Source: Clostridiales bacterium
GTDB taxonomy: Bacteria; Bacillota; Clostridia; Christensenellales; UBA1242
Assembly: GCA_015069395.1 (NCBI GenBank)
Contig: SVIR01000001.1
Coordinates: forward strand, 132,392-196,391
Length of the DNA: 64,000 bases
Direction of reading: 5' to 3'
How positions within the stretch are numbered: the stretch's first letter is position 1; the number at the start of each line of letters is the position of its first letter. The notes under the pieces are model-generated. The model saw only the letters and a program-made list of their open reading frames with translations. It searched no databases and had not been told where the DNA came from. This document shows positions 23,701-32,734 of the stretch, one piece after another. The translations under genes and the position numbers were made by a program.

Positions 23701-26700
23701 GGTTATACGCTAAGCTTTACAGATGGTTTTATATTCAATATTTTTAAAAATGGAACTACATACAAACAAATTTCTTTAAGACTTTTTGACGAAGACAACA
23801 ACAAAGAAATTAGTGATTTAGACATCTTGTCATTATTTAGTTCAACTTTTGTACAATTAGAGCCAAAGTTTGACAATGGTGACGTTTTGGATGCTGCTAT
23901 AAATGGAGGAATTTACGAATATTATATTGAGAATACTCCTATTAGCAAATATTTCTCTGCAGTTGTTTTTGAAGACGATTATCAATTCAAGATTGATGGA
24001 ATTGAAATTGATGTATCTGCTTTCGTATTTGAAAAGGTTTATGATGGAAGTCAATATCAATACTTTACAATTGCCGGACAAGAAATTTCAGATATTTCAA
24101 CATATAGTGGAGCATATGTTCAAGCACAATATGCTTCTATGCATAGTGGAGAAAACTATAGAGTAAAACTTGACCTTACAAGTGTAAACTATGAGGGTTT
24201 CCTTGGGAATTATACGTTGTCAAATTATACAGCCTTAGGGAAAATTACAAAACTTTCTGCTACTATGGATGTTACTTTGAAAGAAGCGAGCTATACATAT
24301 GGTGATGTAACTATCAATGATATGAATGAAATTGTAAACTATACTATTACCGATTCGGAAGGAAATGATGTAACAGATTTGCTTGTTAATGGATATTACA
24401 CATTAAACTTTTCTGTAGATGGAACTGTAAATCCTATTGGTTGTCTTTATAAAGGAGATTATGAAATGAGAGCCAATGGAGAATTCCAAGATTTTGTAAT
24501 GACTATAAACACCCCAAGATTAACAATTGAGGCTTTGACATATCAATTGCATATTTCAAAAGGATACAAAGTTGCAGAAGTTGGAGACATAGTAGAAGCT
24601 GTCTATACCGATCAAGTTAAGATTTATGAAACAGGAGATACTCTTGATATAGAATTTACGGTTGACGGACTGACACCTGGTACAATATTGACGGATATTG
24701 GAACATATTTCTTATCTCTAGTAAATAATAGGTATGCAAATGATAGTATTATTGTAGAGCTGGTACAGGACATTGGAGGGTTTGAAGTTGTCGCTTCTAC
24801 TGCCACCATTTATATAAGAATTGTTGACGAAAGTATTTTAACAAAACGTTACAACCAACAAGCTTATGCAATCTCTTATGATGCAACAGTAAAGACAATT
24901 TCAATTTCAAACCAAAGTACTAGCACGTCTGCTTTTGAAACCTATACTAAAAATCAAGAAGGTGAAGAAGTTTCAGTAGAAATCGAGTTTACAGATTTTG
25001 CATTGTTGCTTGGCAGAGATGTTGAAGTTACGGAAGTTGGCGATTATAAATTGAACCTGACTGCTTCTTGTGTAAATTATTCTTCAATTGTTTTTGAGAA
25101 AGAATATTATTTTACAATTTCTAAAATTTCAGTAAATACAGTTCTTATTAGCACAACAAAGACTTATACAGGAAACACAAATTTTGTAGAAGAGAACTTT
25201 GCAGAAAAGCTGGTAGGGGATAATGTTACAATTGTTATTAAATTTGATACAGCCAATGTAGGGGTTAACAAAACAGGAACATTCTATTTGCAAGGGGCAG
25301 ACCGATCGAATTATGAATTGTCTACATCTACATTCAATAATGGCATAATAAACAAAGCAGAGGCTTCGATTGTAATTTCGAATCTTGAACACGTTTATGG
25401 AAGTTTCTTTAATACGGACAAGTTGCAATACAGAGTAGTTTCTGGTGGCGACTATGTTATTTCTGATCAATATACAGTCGAACTAGCAATAGACGATGCC
25501 GTTTATACAGATAGGGGGTATTTAGAAGTTGGAGAATACTCAATTTCAGCGACGACACTTACCTCAAGCAACTATAATATCGAATTTACAACAGAAATCC
25601 TGAAAATAACACCTTATCAATGGGATTTGAAACTTGTAGCAAACGGAGAAAAGACTTTTGTATTTGATTCGGAAGAAAGCAAAATTTTTACATTTGATTA
25701 TACTTTCCAATCTCCTCTTTTTGAAGATGTTTTGGTAACACTTACCCGTGAAGAAGGCATTTCAGTAGGATTCTATAAAGTATTGAGTGGAGTTACAACA
25801 AACAAAAACTATATCTTGACCGTTGAAGACTTGTCTGCAAGGGGGTTTGTTAAGATTATAAAACCAGAAGAAATTTTGTATGCCCTGCTTTCAAATGAAG
25901 AAACTATTGATGCCACTGATGTGAGTTTGGGTGTAACAGCAGAAATAGAATATGATGCAAACGTCTATGATCAAGCAGAGGTTGTTGAAAACAAAACTGA
26001 AGCAAAATATTATTTGACGTTTACAAGCAGTTTAAATGAAAATGTTAAAAAAGAATTTGAACTAAACTTCTATCTTTTTGATAGTGAAAATGATGTTTAT
26101 AACAGAGCCAATGCTGTTGTTGAAGGTTTAGAAACGACTATTTCTATTTTGAACGCTTCAACGGTTTCGAACGTTGGAACATATAGCTTGCAAAGCTCTG
26201 AAACAAAGTCTTTGAGTTATGAAGTGAGAATGGGAAAAGCAAATTCGCTTTATAGCTTCTTTGTAAGCATTACTCCAAGACAACTCTATTTCAAAGAAGA
26301 ATTGCTTAGCAAGGAGTTTGACAATAAAGATGCAATCTTTGAATATGAAGATGCAAATGAAATGCTCGACAGAATTATAGAAGGAGAGCAAGTTTCTTTG
26401 GATTTGAGATTTGTTAGGGCTGGCGAAGTAGTTAAATATGCCGGAACAAACTATGATATTGCTGGGGAAATTTTTGGTCTTGATGCTGGAAATTATGAAC
26501 TAAATCTGACAACATTAGAAGGTGTTCTAGTTAAAGCAAATATCGACAGAGCAAATATTACATTTATTATCAATACACAAGCATTTATATATGGCGAAGA
26601 AATTGCTCTCGATTATTCTTATCGTACAGACGTTGATTTGACAGGTTATGACGAATCAAAACTTTATATCGAACTTCGTATTGATGCGTCTGCAGAAAAT

Positions 26701-29700
26701 TATTCTTCAAGTGGCAATTTGAAAGTTGGAGAATATAGCATTATTCACTTCTTTGGAGGACAAGATTTCAAGATTGAAATGTTTATTACAGACAATGTTG
26801 AATATACGGACAATCAGGTTGTTCCTGCAAAAGTAATAGTACAAAAGAAGATGTTGGATTATAGTGCAGTAGAAGGACACGAACTTCAATCTATCTTTAC
26901 AAAAGTTTACGATGGAACAAGAGAAGTTAATATAGCTGATCAAGAAGGCAATATGTTTGTTGTCTTGGAAAACATAGTTGAAGGCGACGAAGTAAATCTT
27001 GTTACTGCAACATACGCAAGTGAAAATCTTGGACAAACAATTCAAATTGATTTCACGCTAGACGGAGCAGACATAGAAAACTACGAAATTACCCCTTGGC
27101 TTTTTGGAACAATCAAGGCGATCATTGTTTCTATTGATTTTGATTATCCTGAAGGGATTGAATCAAACGTTATAAAAAATGGATTGAAAGAAATTTCAAA
27201 ACTTGCATTCCCATTTATGTCAAATACCTATCTTACTTCAAACTCTGCAGAAGCCAATACAAACAGTATTGACAACTTCCCAACTTCGTTGACGGGAAGA
27301 ACTGGATTCTCATTCTTATATTGGACACTGGACTTCTCAGGGATATCAAATGGTACGCAAAAATTGACATATCTTGATGGTTTGGCAAACTCTTTGAGTA
27401 TTGAAAGCACATATGATGGTTATAATTATAGTTTCAGAGTAGACAATGGTGAAAGAACCATTAGGCTTTTGAATGCTTTGATTAGAGAAGATGTCGACAA
27501 CATAATGGGTTATTATTACAAAGAAAATGACAATATTTCATTTAGATTCCAACCAAAATGGGATACAAATAAGTATAGAGTTGTAGTAGTGGTTTCTGAT
27601 TACAAGGGCACATCTTTGGGCCAAGTCGAAGTAGACGACGAAGATGGCGAGACAGAAAATCCTATAGTTACAACAACTTATACTGGAGATTTTGACTACG
27701 GTCAAACAGTAACATTGACAGCTTCTGCAAACGAACACTGTTTCTTCTCGGGGTTCTATATAAATGGAACCTATTATACTGGAGGAAATCCTAATATTAC
27801 TTCAGCTCAAATTGGTTCAAATTATATTTTGCTTATTAATTCTGTAACTGAAAATATGAGTATTAATGTTGAATTTGTTGTTCAAAAAGTAAATCTAACG
27901 CTTGATTTGTCAACTTTTGAAAATGCAAGTGTAAACTCAAGCAATTTTGTTGAACAACCAGACGGAACTTACAAATGGGCAACAAACTATTTTGATGGGC
28001 AATCAATTTATCTTTATGATATAGCTGAAACGATTAACAGAACTGGATATAGACTTTCAAAACTTAACGAAGTTGAAGAAACTGAATTTGGCACAGTATC
28101 AGTATCAAGCTTTGTAAGGTCAACGACAAACGAAGAGGTTTCTGTTGCTATTGTTCCAACTTTTGATCCTCTCGGCATTATGGTTACTTTGGACTACAAT
28201 TATGACGAAATTACAAAGACGCTTGAAGTGACTTATAAAGAAAAATATTCTCTTGCTACTGATTGGGAAGAAAACCCAACAAGAGAAGGTTATAATTTTG
28301 CAGGTTGGTTCGACGAGGGAGGACAGCAAGTTATTGGAGATAATATTGTTGAAGTTGTAGATGCCCATACCTTGACGGCAAAATGGGATATTAAGAAACA
28401 TTCGATTGTTTTGACTGCAGAAAACGTTACAATTTCAGACAGCAGTGTTGAATTTGTAAACGAAGGAAACGTTTATTCTGCATCTAATATTGATTATGGA
28501 ACCACAATTACATTTAAGGTGACTCCAGTTTCTGGATATCAAATTGCTTCAAATTGGTCAAGCGACTTCACTGTTGTGGTGAATGAAGATAGATCTGCCG
28601 ATGTAGAAGTTTTGTTGATGTCTGACATAACTTACACAATTCCTGTTGAAACAAGGAAAAATATAGTTACTCTCATAGGAGAAAACATTGAAACCTTTGA
28701 AGTATTTGAAATTGTTGGAGAATCCCAAACCACGATTACCCTTGCTGAAAACGCTTTTGAGATAGACACAAGCAAGGTGTTTAAGGTTGTTGTAACACCA
28801 AAACTTGGATATTTAATAATAGATTCAATTGAAATTTCAGACGAAACGGGAATATCTGTTGAAAACAAATTGTTGGAAGGAAATGTGTTGACCTTTGAGG
28901 TTGTAGGCGTTTTCCAAGATATTGAAATCTCATTTGAAACAGAAATCCAAATGAATGACGTGACGGTTGTATTTGACAAAAACGAAGCAATCGAATGGAT
29001 TATGTATGACGATTTGATTTACAACAATATCGAAGAGTTGACATCATTTAATGTCGCAAGTTCGTTCGAATTTTATTTGTCATTTAATCACGGATATGCT
29101 TTTAATAATGCTCATGCAGAATTGTTTAGCATTGTTAGTCAAGAAAAAATGGAATCGGGTAGCTTGATTGGTAAATATAAAATTGTGGTTGAAGATATTT
29201 ATTCAGATGGAACAATCAATATCACTACAAAAAAAGCTCAATATACATTAACAGTTGAAGTTGTGTCTTATGACGAAAACAAAAATGTTGTTGAAGAGCC
29301 AAACAATAAAGCTTTTGTAAATGGATATGCGACTATAACAAAAGACTATCAAACTGTTGTTGAACTTACATATGAATTGGCACCCCTTTATAGTTTTGTA
29401 GGTTGGAGTAGGGATGGAATATTTGCTTTTGATGCTAGTGAAAAACTCAACTACGCGATTGTGGGAGACGAAACAATATATGCAATTTTCTCTACATTAA
29501 AGTTTACTATAACTTTTGAAAGTCTTTCTTATTACAAAGTTAACACAGAACTTGGAGAAGATTATGAGAAAGATGTTTATGTTTCAATCAAAGGAAGTTA
29601 TTTGGATAAAGAAACAAGTGAAAACTTGGAAATGATTGAAATTTATTATGGCTCTGACAAAGAAATAGTGTTTGAAGTTCCGGAAGGATACACTTATTTG

Positions 29701-32691
29701 GGATATGGTTATTATTTTGAAAACGAATTTGTTTATTTAAACAATGATCCTAGCACAAACGAAAAGATAGACGTTTTGCTTTCTACTTTCTTGCTTGATG
29801 GAGATAGAAAAAATCAAACAATTTCATTTGTTGTAGAGCCAAAAGAATTAAAACTTTCATTTGATACCAAGATTGATTATGACGATGTGTATGAGGAAAA
29901 TAATGGCGTTGGTAGCATAGCGCTTCAATCAGAATCAGGAGAAGATGTAAATAGATATGGTTATGTAAGTGGAACAAGGACACGTTATTCGGAAGAAAGC
30001 TTCAAAGACGGATCTTTGCTTGACGATACAAAATTTGAAGTGATTTCTATTACAGGACAAACAGTTTATATAAAAATCAATGTTTTGAAAGAAGGATATC
30101 AATTCTATGGCATAAACATTTCAAATGACAGTGTTGTTGCCGAACGAGTGGATGGCGACGATTGTGTAATTTATGTTTTTGATGGTTTGATTGGTGGAAG
30201 TGAGATTGCTATAGAATTTTTATATAAGCCAGATATCAACATTATTGATATTTCTTATAGAAAAAATGACGATATTGTTGAGGCCGGTATCTTTAGTTAC
30301 GAATTGGAAGATCAAAACAAAAACAAAGTTTGGTCTTCTGGTGTCGAATATCCAAACATCACAATTTCAGCTTACACGGATACTTGGTTTGAAGTGAAGG
30401 CATATATTCAACTTGGATTCTTTGTAGATCCACAAAATTTGATTATTACAGATTTAAATGGAATAATTGTTATGGGAAGCGTTTCTTATGAGGCTATGTC
30501 ATATCTTGAGACAGGCTTTGTTGGTTGTATAACCTTCACTGTATCAGATTATTTAGGAATAAATCGAATCATAATTGATGTTTCTACATCAAATTACAAA
30601 GTTTTGCTCAAAGAAAACGAAACGGTTTTAGTTGAATTGGACGACGTTGAGTTTAATGAATTGCTTGATATCACAGAAAACAACAGAAACATCACAATTT
30701 ATGATACCGAAAGAATCTATTATTCTAGTGGAAAGCTTAAACTTGATTTGCCAAAAGAAAACTATAATTTTGAAGGTTTCTTTACACTTCAAAATGGCGC
30801 TGGCGTCAGATATATTGATTCTTCTGGAAACGCTATAAACAGCTGGTTGGAAACGGGTTATGAGCTCAATTCGAAAACATCAAGATATGAATTGACCCAA
30901 AATGCAGAACTTGTTTATGACCAAGAGAATGGTGAAACTTCAGTAGTAATTTCTCTTTATATATATTGGTCATATCTCAAGACAAGAATTACATTTGAGA
31001 TGGTGCCTGCTATCAGAACGAGCGCAACGGCACAAGATATGATTTCAGGAATAGATTGGACAAATTCTTGGTTCTATGGAACTTCTCCAAACTATATTGA
31101 AATTGCGTTTAACACTGATATTTATATCACGGCTCCAGATATTGAAGGGTATAGATTCTTCAAGTTTGTAATCAGTCAAAAGAATGCAGATGGTGTATGG
31201 CTTTCAGACGTAACAGCCTATGAAAATCACATTCCTTGGTCAACAAACGAACACGACAGAATTGTTGAATGTAAGATCATTATTGTTTATTTTGTAAAAC
31301 TAGACGTTACAATCTTCGGTGGAGAAGGGGTTGTAAATATTATTCAAGAGCATCAAGAGGTTCAGGCTCAATTGATGGTTCAGGACGGATATGTTGACAC
31401 GACTAAACCTTGTGATCTTGAAGCTGTTCCGGCAGATGGTTATGAACTTGTAAGATGGCTCAACTACACAACAGGCAGATATATTTACGAATCTAAAATT
31501 AAAAACGTTTATATAACTGACGATTCAAGATTTCTGTTGACATTGAGAGGTAAGACGGTTGTATTTGATTTTAAAGATTATGATACGACATTTGGTCAAA
31601 TAACTCAAATAGTTTCAGAATCGAAAGATAACAGTTACAATTCATACACGCTTGGAAGGTATGTAAATGGTAGATTTGAAAAAGTTTTAAAACAAATAAA
31701 TCTAAAAGTTGGAGACAAAATTACGTTTGTGCTTCAAGTAGATTATGGATTCTCAGTTAAGTGGGACAGAAACGATATTACTTTGGTGGGATATCAAGGA
31801 AACAACATTTATCATTTTGAAATGATTGTTCCTCCTGAAGAAGCTGGAAATACAATAATTGTAAACCCAACTTTCTCAGATCAGCTGCTGTCAATTTATA
31901 TTGAAAGAAGTTTTGTTGATTCTGATATAATAGAAGGCGCATTAGACTTCAACAATGTTGATCTTGCGGGAAATATCGCTTACGAAGGCAAATCGGCCGA
32001 TTTCTTTGCAGTTGAAAAGGGAAGAAGTGTATCGATGCAAGCCAACACAAATGCTAGATATACAATTTCAAATATATACTTGAAAAATTATGAAAGAATA
32101 TTTAGAGATCACGAATTTTTCTGGGAAGGTGATCAAATTGTGTTGAGCACTTCATATTTGTTGGAAAACAACATTATCGGAAATTTAGAAGTTTTTGTTG
32201 AATACGCTAGATTGTTGTGGGAAGACGAAGGTGAGCTTGAAATGTTTGAAGGAGAAGGGTCTTCTAAAAATCCATACATAATTAAGACTGCCGAAGATTT
32301 GACTCTTATGATGCAACTCATAAATTCTGGAAAAGCAAACGCAGAAGGTGAGTTGTACAGCGAATGCTATTATGTTTTAGCAAACAATATTGAAATAGGA
32401 GAAAAATTCTGGACTCCTATTGGAACAGGAAGTAATCCATTCAATGGAACTTTTGATTTCAAAGGATATGAAATTAGAGGAATTTATTTATCAATAGGAT
32501 TTGACACGATTCACTATAATGGATTATTTGGAATATTGGGTCCTAATGCTAGAATAAAATCAACAGACTCGTCGTTGTGGTATGTTTATTTAATTGTTGC
32601 TGTCGTTGTTTTGCTTTTGATATTGCTTATCGTTTTGATTGTGGTAAACAAGAAACGCAAAAAACGTTTAGAACAATTGTCAAAGAGATAA
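14746..32691 (+). CDS. Giant (5981 aa) secreted surface protein: GLUG-like beta-helix modules, InlB/Flg_new-type repeats, YDG/MBG-like repeats, C-terminal TM anchor
   Basis: Signal peptide ending AHA; VGGLAG/GLFG GLUG motifs; KVYDGT-type motifs; GYNFAGWF...LTAKW repeats; C-term WYVYLIVAVVVLLLILLIVLIVVNKKRKKRLEQLSKR. Confidence 0.92.
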   Translation: MKKKLFIFMMLIMGVFCGTLGFFNVQESAHAESPLASTWDGSYEDSLSDVSEGDFINEGQTYYIYSAKGFSYFAYMVRSTGGGYNNFMGKNIYLQTDIDLAGHSWTPIGQDSVAFDGRFYGNGHTVYNLYVNANSGTNVGLFGTLGANAVIDNLHIKNLDISTSGVTNVGGLAGSSQALITRCSTEGSIDASGAKNVGGLIGNVSRTSGEGIDNSFSDVDINVSSSTDLSVGGLAGLYASTTLNTSYASGNIEVSSSEAYVGGLFGHTTGSISITNAYSIGDISISNMSNSRIGGIAGYVESGFRFNVGYYGGAIVEETASTTSRIAGFVGNFGTTSTASTSLRNMLFLGSFNVKTTYAPFYNKTYTASSLTESRVYCSSDYSASGIYYLNELATTESFYSAIRYWGSESEWDFSLEGDWGMNFGKNEGFPYLLGCDNLGNANNDLEHSFVNILEGSGTAADPYQIKTAGDLGWLAFNYESFSSQTEYFALQNDIDLSGRSWYSIGNEEDPFSDVFDGNGFGISGMTCSIQEKNSYHGLFGVAKNAVIKNLNVNNTKFLNEGTGVNSLYGNFVGLVQGNVYFINCISYVDGEGIDENVVVYDNIGGLATGAKIFLYYGRLNTNISMDILTGSFKIPTGISFTTGYDMIVDGTGGQFYATDGSIYLGRYHLLVAENGSVAQTLSSTGKVIDATFGRTALPGLSTNYGIKDVLIMKGFKLLGYRYVHDDSAVSVSSDFTLTGIDVSKNPVKGIYAVWENRGWSEDGIDPDTAMKVKVIYNAYEQYYYTTQDLDYSSDSLWQRDSDGNVYVTYYYEYDSYLGENAALTQVPVYTKSETRVYLRGNDFNIAGLYKTFDRGAFKNSIMDSLGRVFVNDDMTFYAEWEGRADATHQVSVEFLTADGDAGEFNVADVVESLSMYKYYGSAFTNPTAERILSSGQTKIEYDYDAVLSYSKDTYSQFTLEIKEGYSFSNLAQYVYSSKNVLDTNFGLLANSTPKTFVRADGVATFNQAKFYNMVGDYVIKITLQRNIQTFDVATGGGVYFGLSPKIADYSDVAIRKGNEFLRVETLGFNCENLVGYDWINHKLLCSTEARGLGDVTSEYIENDTVYLRYSFSASASRYFSYKLSYNNDGTTTVAMHEVDQNLVEQDWIISLTYSSPNAFKAEYYTDSTFAFIFSTEEDKNIFEKLSPKTGEAENFEMYELLSNADGVTKAYMTFTNLIELKNSYGVRLNVEAVTAYIEALFVFQMVDANGNQIIGSNLPQGNATSINTSQRTTGYFDIRATDYWRPTSVYSIKVSDVNLATEELSQAFETEFNANYSYRLSVEETYYQKGEDIPTYFEQDTLRLDYGFEADAIAPGFYVVKIVCEKVYYSIDYQAKFVDVAFASDQEMFENLVDDETFNGSVSAKVGGSNYASGAETISYDSNILMETVLGDNNAFSLYGWIIIDCTGSFEFLNLRTDTLEFVYYHKNAQTSNKTHKTGNRFNLSVYAVYQKKEVRVSLSNVAIVSDYNGEGYDRTYENGSIGFEIEMSSVDENILDNTFLYQYNQAEKGALGSLYLEKEDLGSAYYFVGFQILYEGSAILVENDIWQYDNLESHAIDLYDEVRNYVENYDSTIMSLNFELVPILKQKTATLYFYSGTGEDNQYGDLENGAVFDALENSTTDNVYIIENVIADQSYYLNYELAVTLNGQEKTVILDDEFFLRTGYDKPNTKYWAYETSEEKTGTLTFSQFVLNDDYFANNDELSPDIHFYRVWSTITYTLTFNENGGTFVGNVQNMIDFEYKRAYSQQAKVSALSSIENPGYALAGWTYNGTLIFDSEGELLDSTILFNEETEYTMPSSLELFASWEQRPYKIKLNFNKANSISVAGEVVEGVDYIEFELDYGSSFENLIYNGETVELSDIVATREGFDFKGIYAYNLIEQQIENETLFLMTIPGVVLSREYALELYTKWTFKENYLSMRFVSNTFNKTVYDGKTRTVDLVTMFDAGNATTTGYIISTTDGLRIQVPETMGVNIRTTVACAGGEVSGYQINVINAKYYLISLTINIADTAEVLNAGSINYSYEFVVEIEKASFASEISVYLSDAAKLSNIKEIMKPFVAASDEILSKTTLETVSTFVQTKEGLTEKTKDEIYEYLMTKYYLMTNTNDGRLYKTYKSWTFADFEAYKVGDVGGFNEAISNTNMFTYYDYENEKTSEEVERYTSLKLVSNSVSEVLNVSIFNVEIIATAESLIANTPAKARLYLSGSGLENYYYNEGERGNYIEIDGAFVLKNILSVSNSSSITSSYYNENESEVAVSWYENIGSVQIANSGETGYQVADNLYLIGDMVTSNAGTKVGNTIYTYYGEENYLLWNNVLLYVQEGEEFRDVTDLFKLIVPHDDSYTILGTEGLMQINVTAMLATITAGTYTESQIQSALARGLLRITKVTYSTGAGISFKNGGALDVEVFYDQGVAVYQIFSNDANSVSIVANKMVESIEVAVSSQFIGDYIGLKTWSSDFNADILEGLAENTSITFNLDFSNESEIVVDANGETYRMDNSSFAELNYYAIYSDLVLARFDYNLPEETTQTTVLQLGVSTDIEHPLVHGLLFKEMKIQRVDGTWVDYTSMFPGGVFKGVNYDFDPTGVTETELLLAKQLRHRSIVLSVTWLPQDIRLDAKEPLEFEYAVGTFTGMNYSDIADIVNLNESIYTYTYTWTNVDTGVVVSQKAQLVLKDYGAYADSGEYSLKISATVNRRYIVSGAISEADSTKSASVNFVLTFNRYKLVGVTLPSDTTIVYDGTDHALDWIIVVQYSEYDNDAEDYSDEVFTQNYNLSVKDGISFKVNGSTKIEMKNVGSYTAEILFNEDAYDLSYIGTFDRNFVCTITPATIDLQEFDIEFSKKFNGEDGILEEEIYGENETIKVEFTREAGEDVDTYDLYFKSNLQTPNNNYNFVYGDTKVFENGVLTAQAATTSVGTFSITATGNLVLSYLVTQENPNVITAPYDANGYTLSFTDGFIFNIFKNGTTYKQISLRLFDEDNNKEISDLDILSLFSSTFVQLEPKFDNGDVLDAAINGGIYEYYIENTPISKYFSAVVFEDDYQFKIDGIEIDVSAFVFEKVYDGSQYQYFTIAGQEISDISTYSGAYVQAQYASMHSGENYRVKLDLTSVNYEGFLGNYTLSNYTALGKITKLSATMDVTLKEASYTYGDVTINDMNEIVNYTITDSEGNDVTDLLVNGYYTLNFSVDGTVNPIGCLYKGDYEMRANGEFQDFVMTINTPRLTIEALTYQLHISKGYKVAEVGDIVEAVYTDQVKIYETGDTLDIEFTVDGLTPGTILTDIGTYFLSLVNNRYANDSIIVELVQDIGGFEVVASTATIYIRIVDESILTKRYNQQAYAISYDATVKTISISNQSTSTSAFETYTKNQEGEEVSVEIEFTDFALLLGRDVEVTEVGDYKLNLTASCVNYSSIVFEKEYYFTISKISVNTVLISTTKTYTGNTNFVEENFAEKLVGDNVTIVIKFDTANVGVNKTGTFYLQGADRSNYELSTSTFNNGIINKAEASIVISNLEHVYGSFFNTDKLQYRVVSGGDYVISDQYTVELAIDDAVYTDRGYLEVGEYSISATTLTSSNYNIEFTTEILKITPYQWDLKLVANGEKTFVFDSEESKIFTFDYTFQSPLFEDVLVTLTREEGISVGFYKVLSGVTTNKNYILTVEDLSARGFVKIIKPEEILYALLSNEETIDATDVSLGVTAEIEYDANVYDQAEVVENKTEAKYYLTFTSSLNENVKKEFELNFYLFDSENDVYNRANAVVEGLETTISILNASTVSNVGTYSLQSSETKSLSYEVRMGKANSLYSFFVSITPRQLYFKEELLSKEFDNKDAIFEYEDANEMLDRIIEGEQVSLDLRFVRAGEVVKYAGTNYDIAGEIFGLDAGNYELNLTTLEGVLVKANIDRANITFIINTQAFIYGEEIALDYSYRTDVDLTGYDESKLYIELRIDASAENYSSSGNLKVGEYSIIHFFGGQDFKIEMFITDNVEYTDNQVVPAKVIVQKKMLDYSAVEGHELQSIFTKVYDGTREVNIADQEGNMFVVLENIVEGDEVNLVTATYASENLGQTIQIDFTLDGADIENYEITPWLFGTIKAIIVSIDFDYPEGIESNVIKNGLKEISKLAFPFMSNTYLTSNSAEANTNSIDNFPTSLTGRTGFSFLYWTLDFSGISNGTQKLTYLDGLANSLSIESTYDGYNYSFRVDNGERTIRLLNALIREDVDNIMGYYYKENDNISFRFQPKWDTNKYRVVVVVSDYKGTSLGQVEVDDEDGETENPIVTTTYTGDFDYGQTVTLTASANEHCFFSGFYINGTYYTGGNPNITSAQIGSNYILLINSVTENMSINVEFVVQKVNLTLDLSTFENASVNSSNFVEQPDGTYKWATNYFDGQSIYLYDIAETINRTGYRLSKLNEVEETEFGTVSVSSFVRSTTNEEVSVAIVPTFDPLGIMVTLDYNYDEITKTLEVTYKEKYSLATDWEENPTREGYNFAGWFDEGGQQVIGDNIVEVVDAHTLTAKWDIKKHSIVLTAENVTISDSSVEFVNEGNVYSASNIDYGTTITFKVTPVSGYQIASNWSSDFTVVVNEDRSADVEVLLMSDITYTIPVETRKNIVTLIGENIETFEVFEIVGESQTTITLAENAFEIDTSKVFKVVVTPKLGYLIIDSIEISDETGISVENKLLEGNVLTFEVVGVFQDIEISFETEIQMNDVTVVFDKNEAIEWIMYDDLIYNNIEELTSFNVASSFEFYLSFNHGYAFNNAHAELFSIVSQEKMESGSLIGKYKIVVEDIYSDGTINITTKKAQYTLTVEVVSYDENKNVVEEPNNKAFVNGYATITKDYQTVVELTYELAPLYSFVGWSRDGIFAFDASEKLNYAIVGDETIYAIFSTLKFTITFESLSYYKVNTELGEDYEKDVYVSIKGSYLDKETSENLEMIEIYYGSDKEIVFEVPEGYTYLGYGYYFENEFVYLNNDPSTNEKIDVLLSTFLLDGDRKNQTISFVVEPKELKLSFDTKIDYDDVYEENNGVGSIALQSESGEDVNRYGYVSGTRTRYSEESFKDGSLLDDTKFEVISITGQTVYIKINVLKEGYQFYGINISNDSVVAERVDGDDCVIYVFDGLIGGSEIAIEFLYKPDINIIDISYRKNDDIVEAGIFSYELEDQNKNKVWSSGVEYPNITISAYTDTWFEVKAYIQLGFFVDPQNLIITDLNGIIVMGSVSYEAMSYLETGFVGCITFTVSDYLGINRIIIDVSTSNYKVLLKENETVLVELDDVEFNELLDITENNRNITIYDTERIYYSSGKLKLDLPKENYNFEGFFTLQNGAGVRYIDSSGNAINSWLETGYELNSKTSRYELTQNAELVYDQENGETSVVISLYIYWSYLKTRITFEMVPAIRTSATAQDMISGIDWTNSWFYGTSPNYIEIAFNTDIYITAPDIEGYRFFKFVISQKNADGVWLSDVTAYENHIPWSTNEHDRIVECKIIIVYFVKLDVTIFGGEGVVNIIQEHQEVQAQLMVQDGYVDTTKPCDLEAVPADGYELVRWLNYTTGRYIYESKIKNVYITDDSRFLLTLRGKTVVFDFKDYDTTFGQITQIVSESKDNSYNSYTLGRYVNGRFEKVLKQINLKVGDKITFVLQVDYGFSVKWDRNDITLVGYQGNNIYHFEMIVPPEEAGNTIIVNPTFSDQLLSIYIERSFVDSDIIEGALDFNNVDLAGNIAYEGKSADFFAVEKGRSVSMQANTNARYTISNIYLKNYERIFRDHEFFWEGDQIVLSTSYLLENNIIGNLEVFVEYARLLWEDEGELEMFEGEGSSKNPYIIKTAEDLTLMMQLINSGKANAEGELYSECYYVLANNIEIGEKFWTPIGTGSNPFNGTFDFKGYEIRGIYLSIGFDTIHYNGLFGILGPNARIKSTDSSLWYVYLIVAVVVLLLILLIVLIVVNKKRKKRLEQLSKR

Positions 32692-32734
32692 ATAATTTTT
32701 GGCTAGTCCAAATATAATAAAGCAAGGAGTATAA

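Noticed and set aside
15123-30838. Numerous 60-118 aa ORFs inside the giant gene (for example 15123-15479 minus, 23903-24166 plus, 30632-30838 plus)
   Set aside because: Low-complexity translations overlapping a clearly coding frame; no RBS or recognisable domains.
14746-32691. Nonribosomal peptide or polyketide synthase (because of gene size)
   Set aside because: No carrier, adenylation or ketosynthase motifs; composition is beta-rich extracellular repeats with signal peptide and TM.
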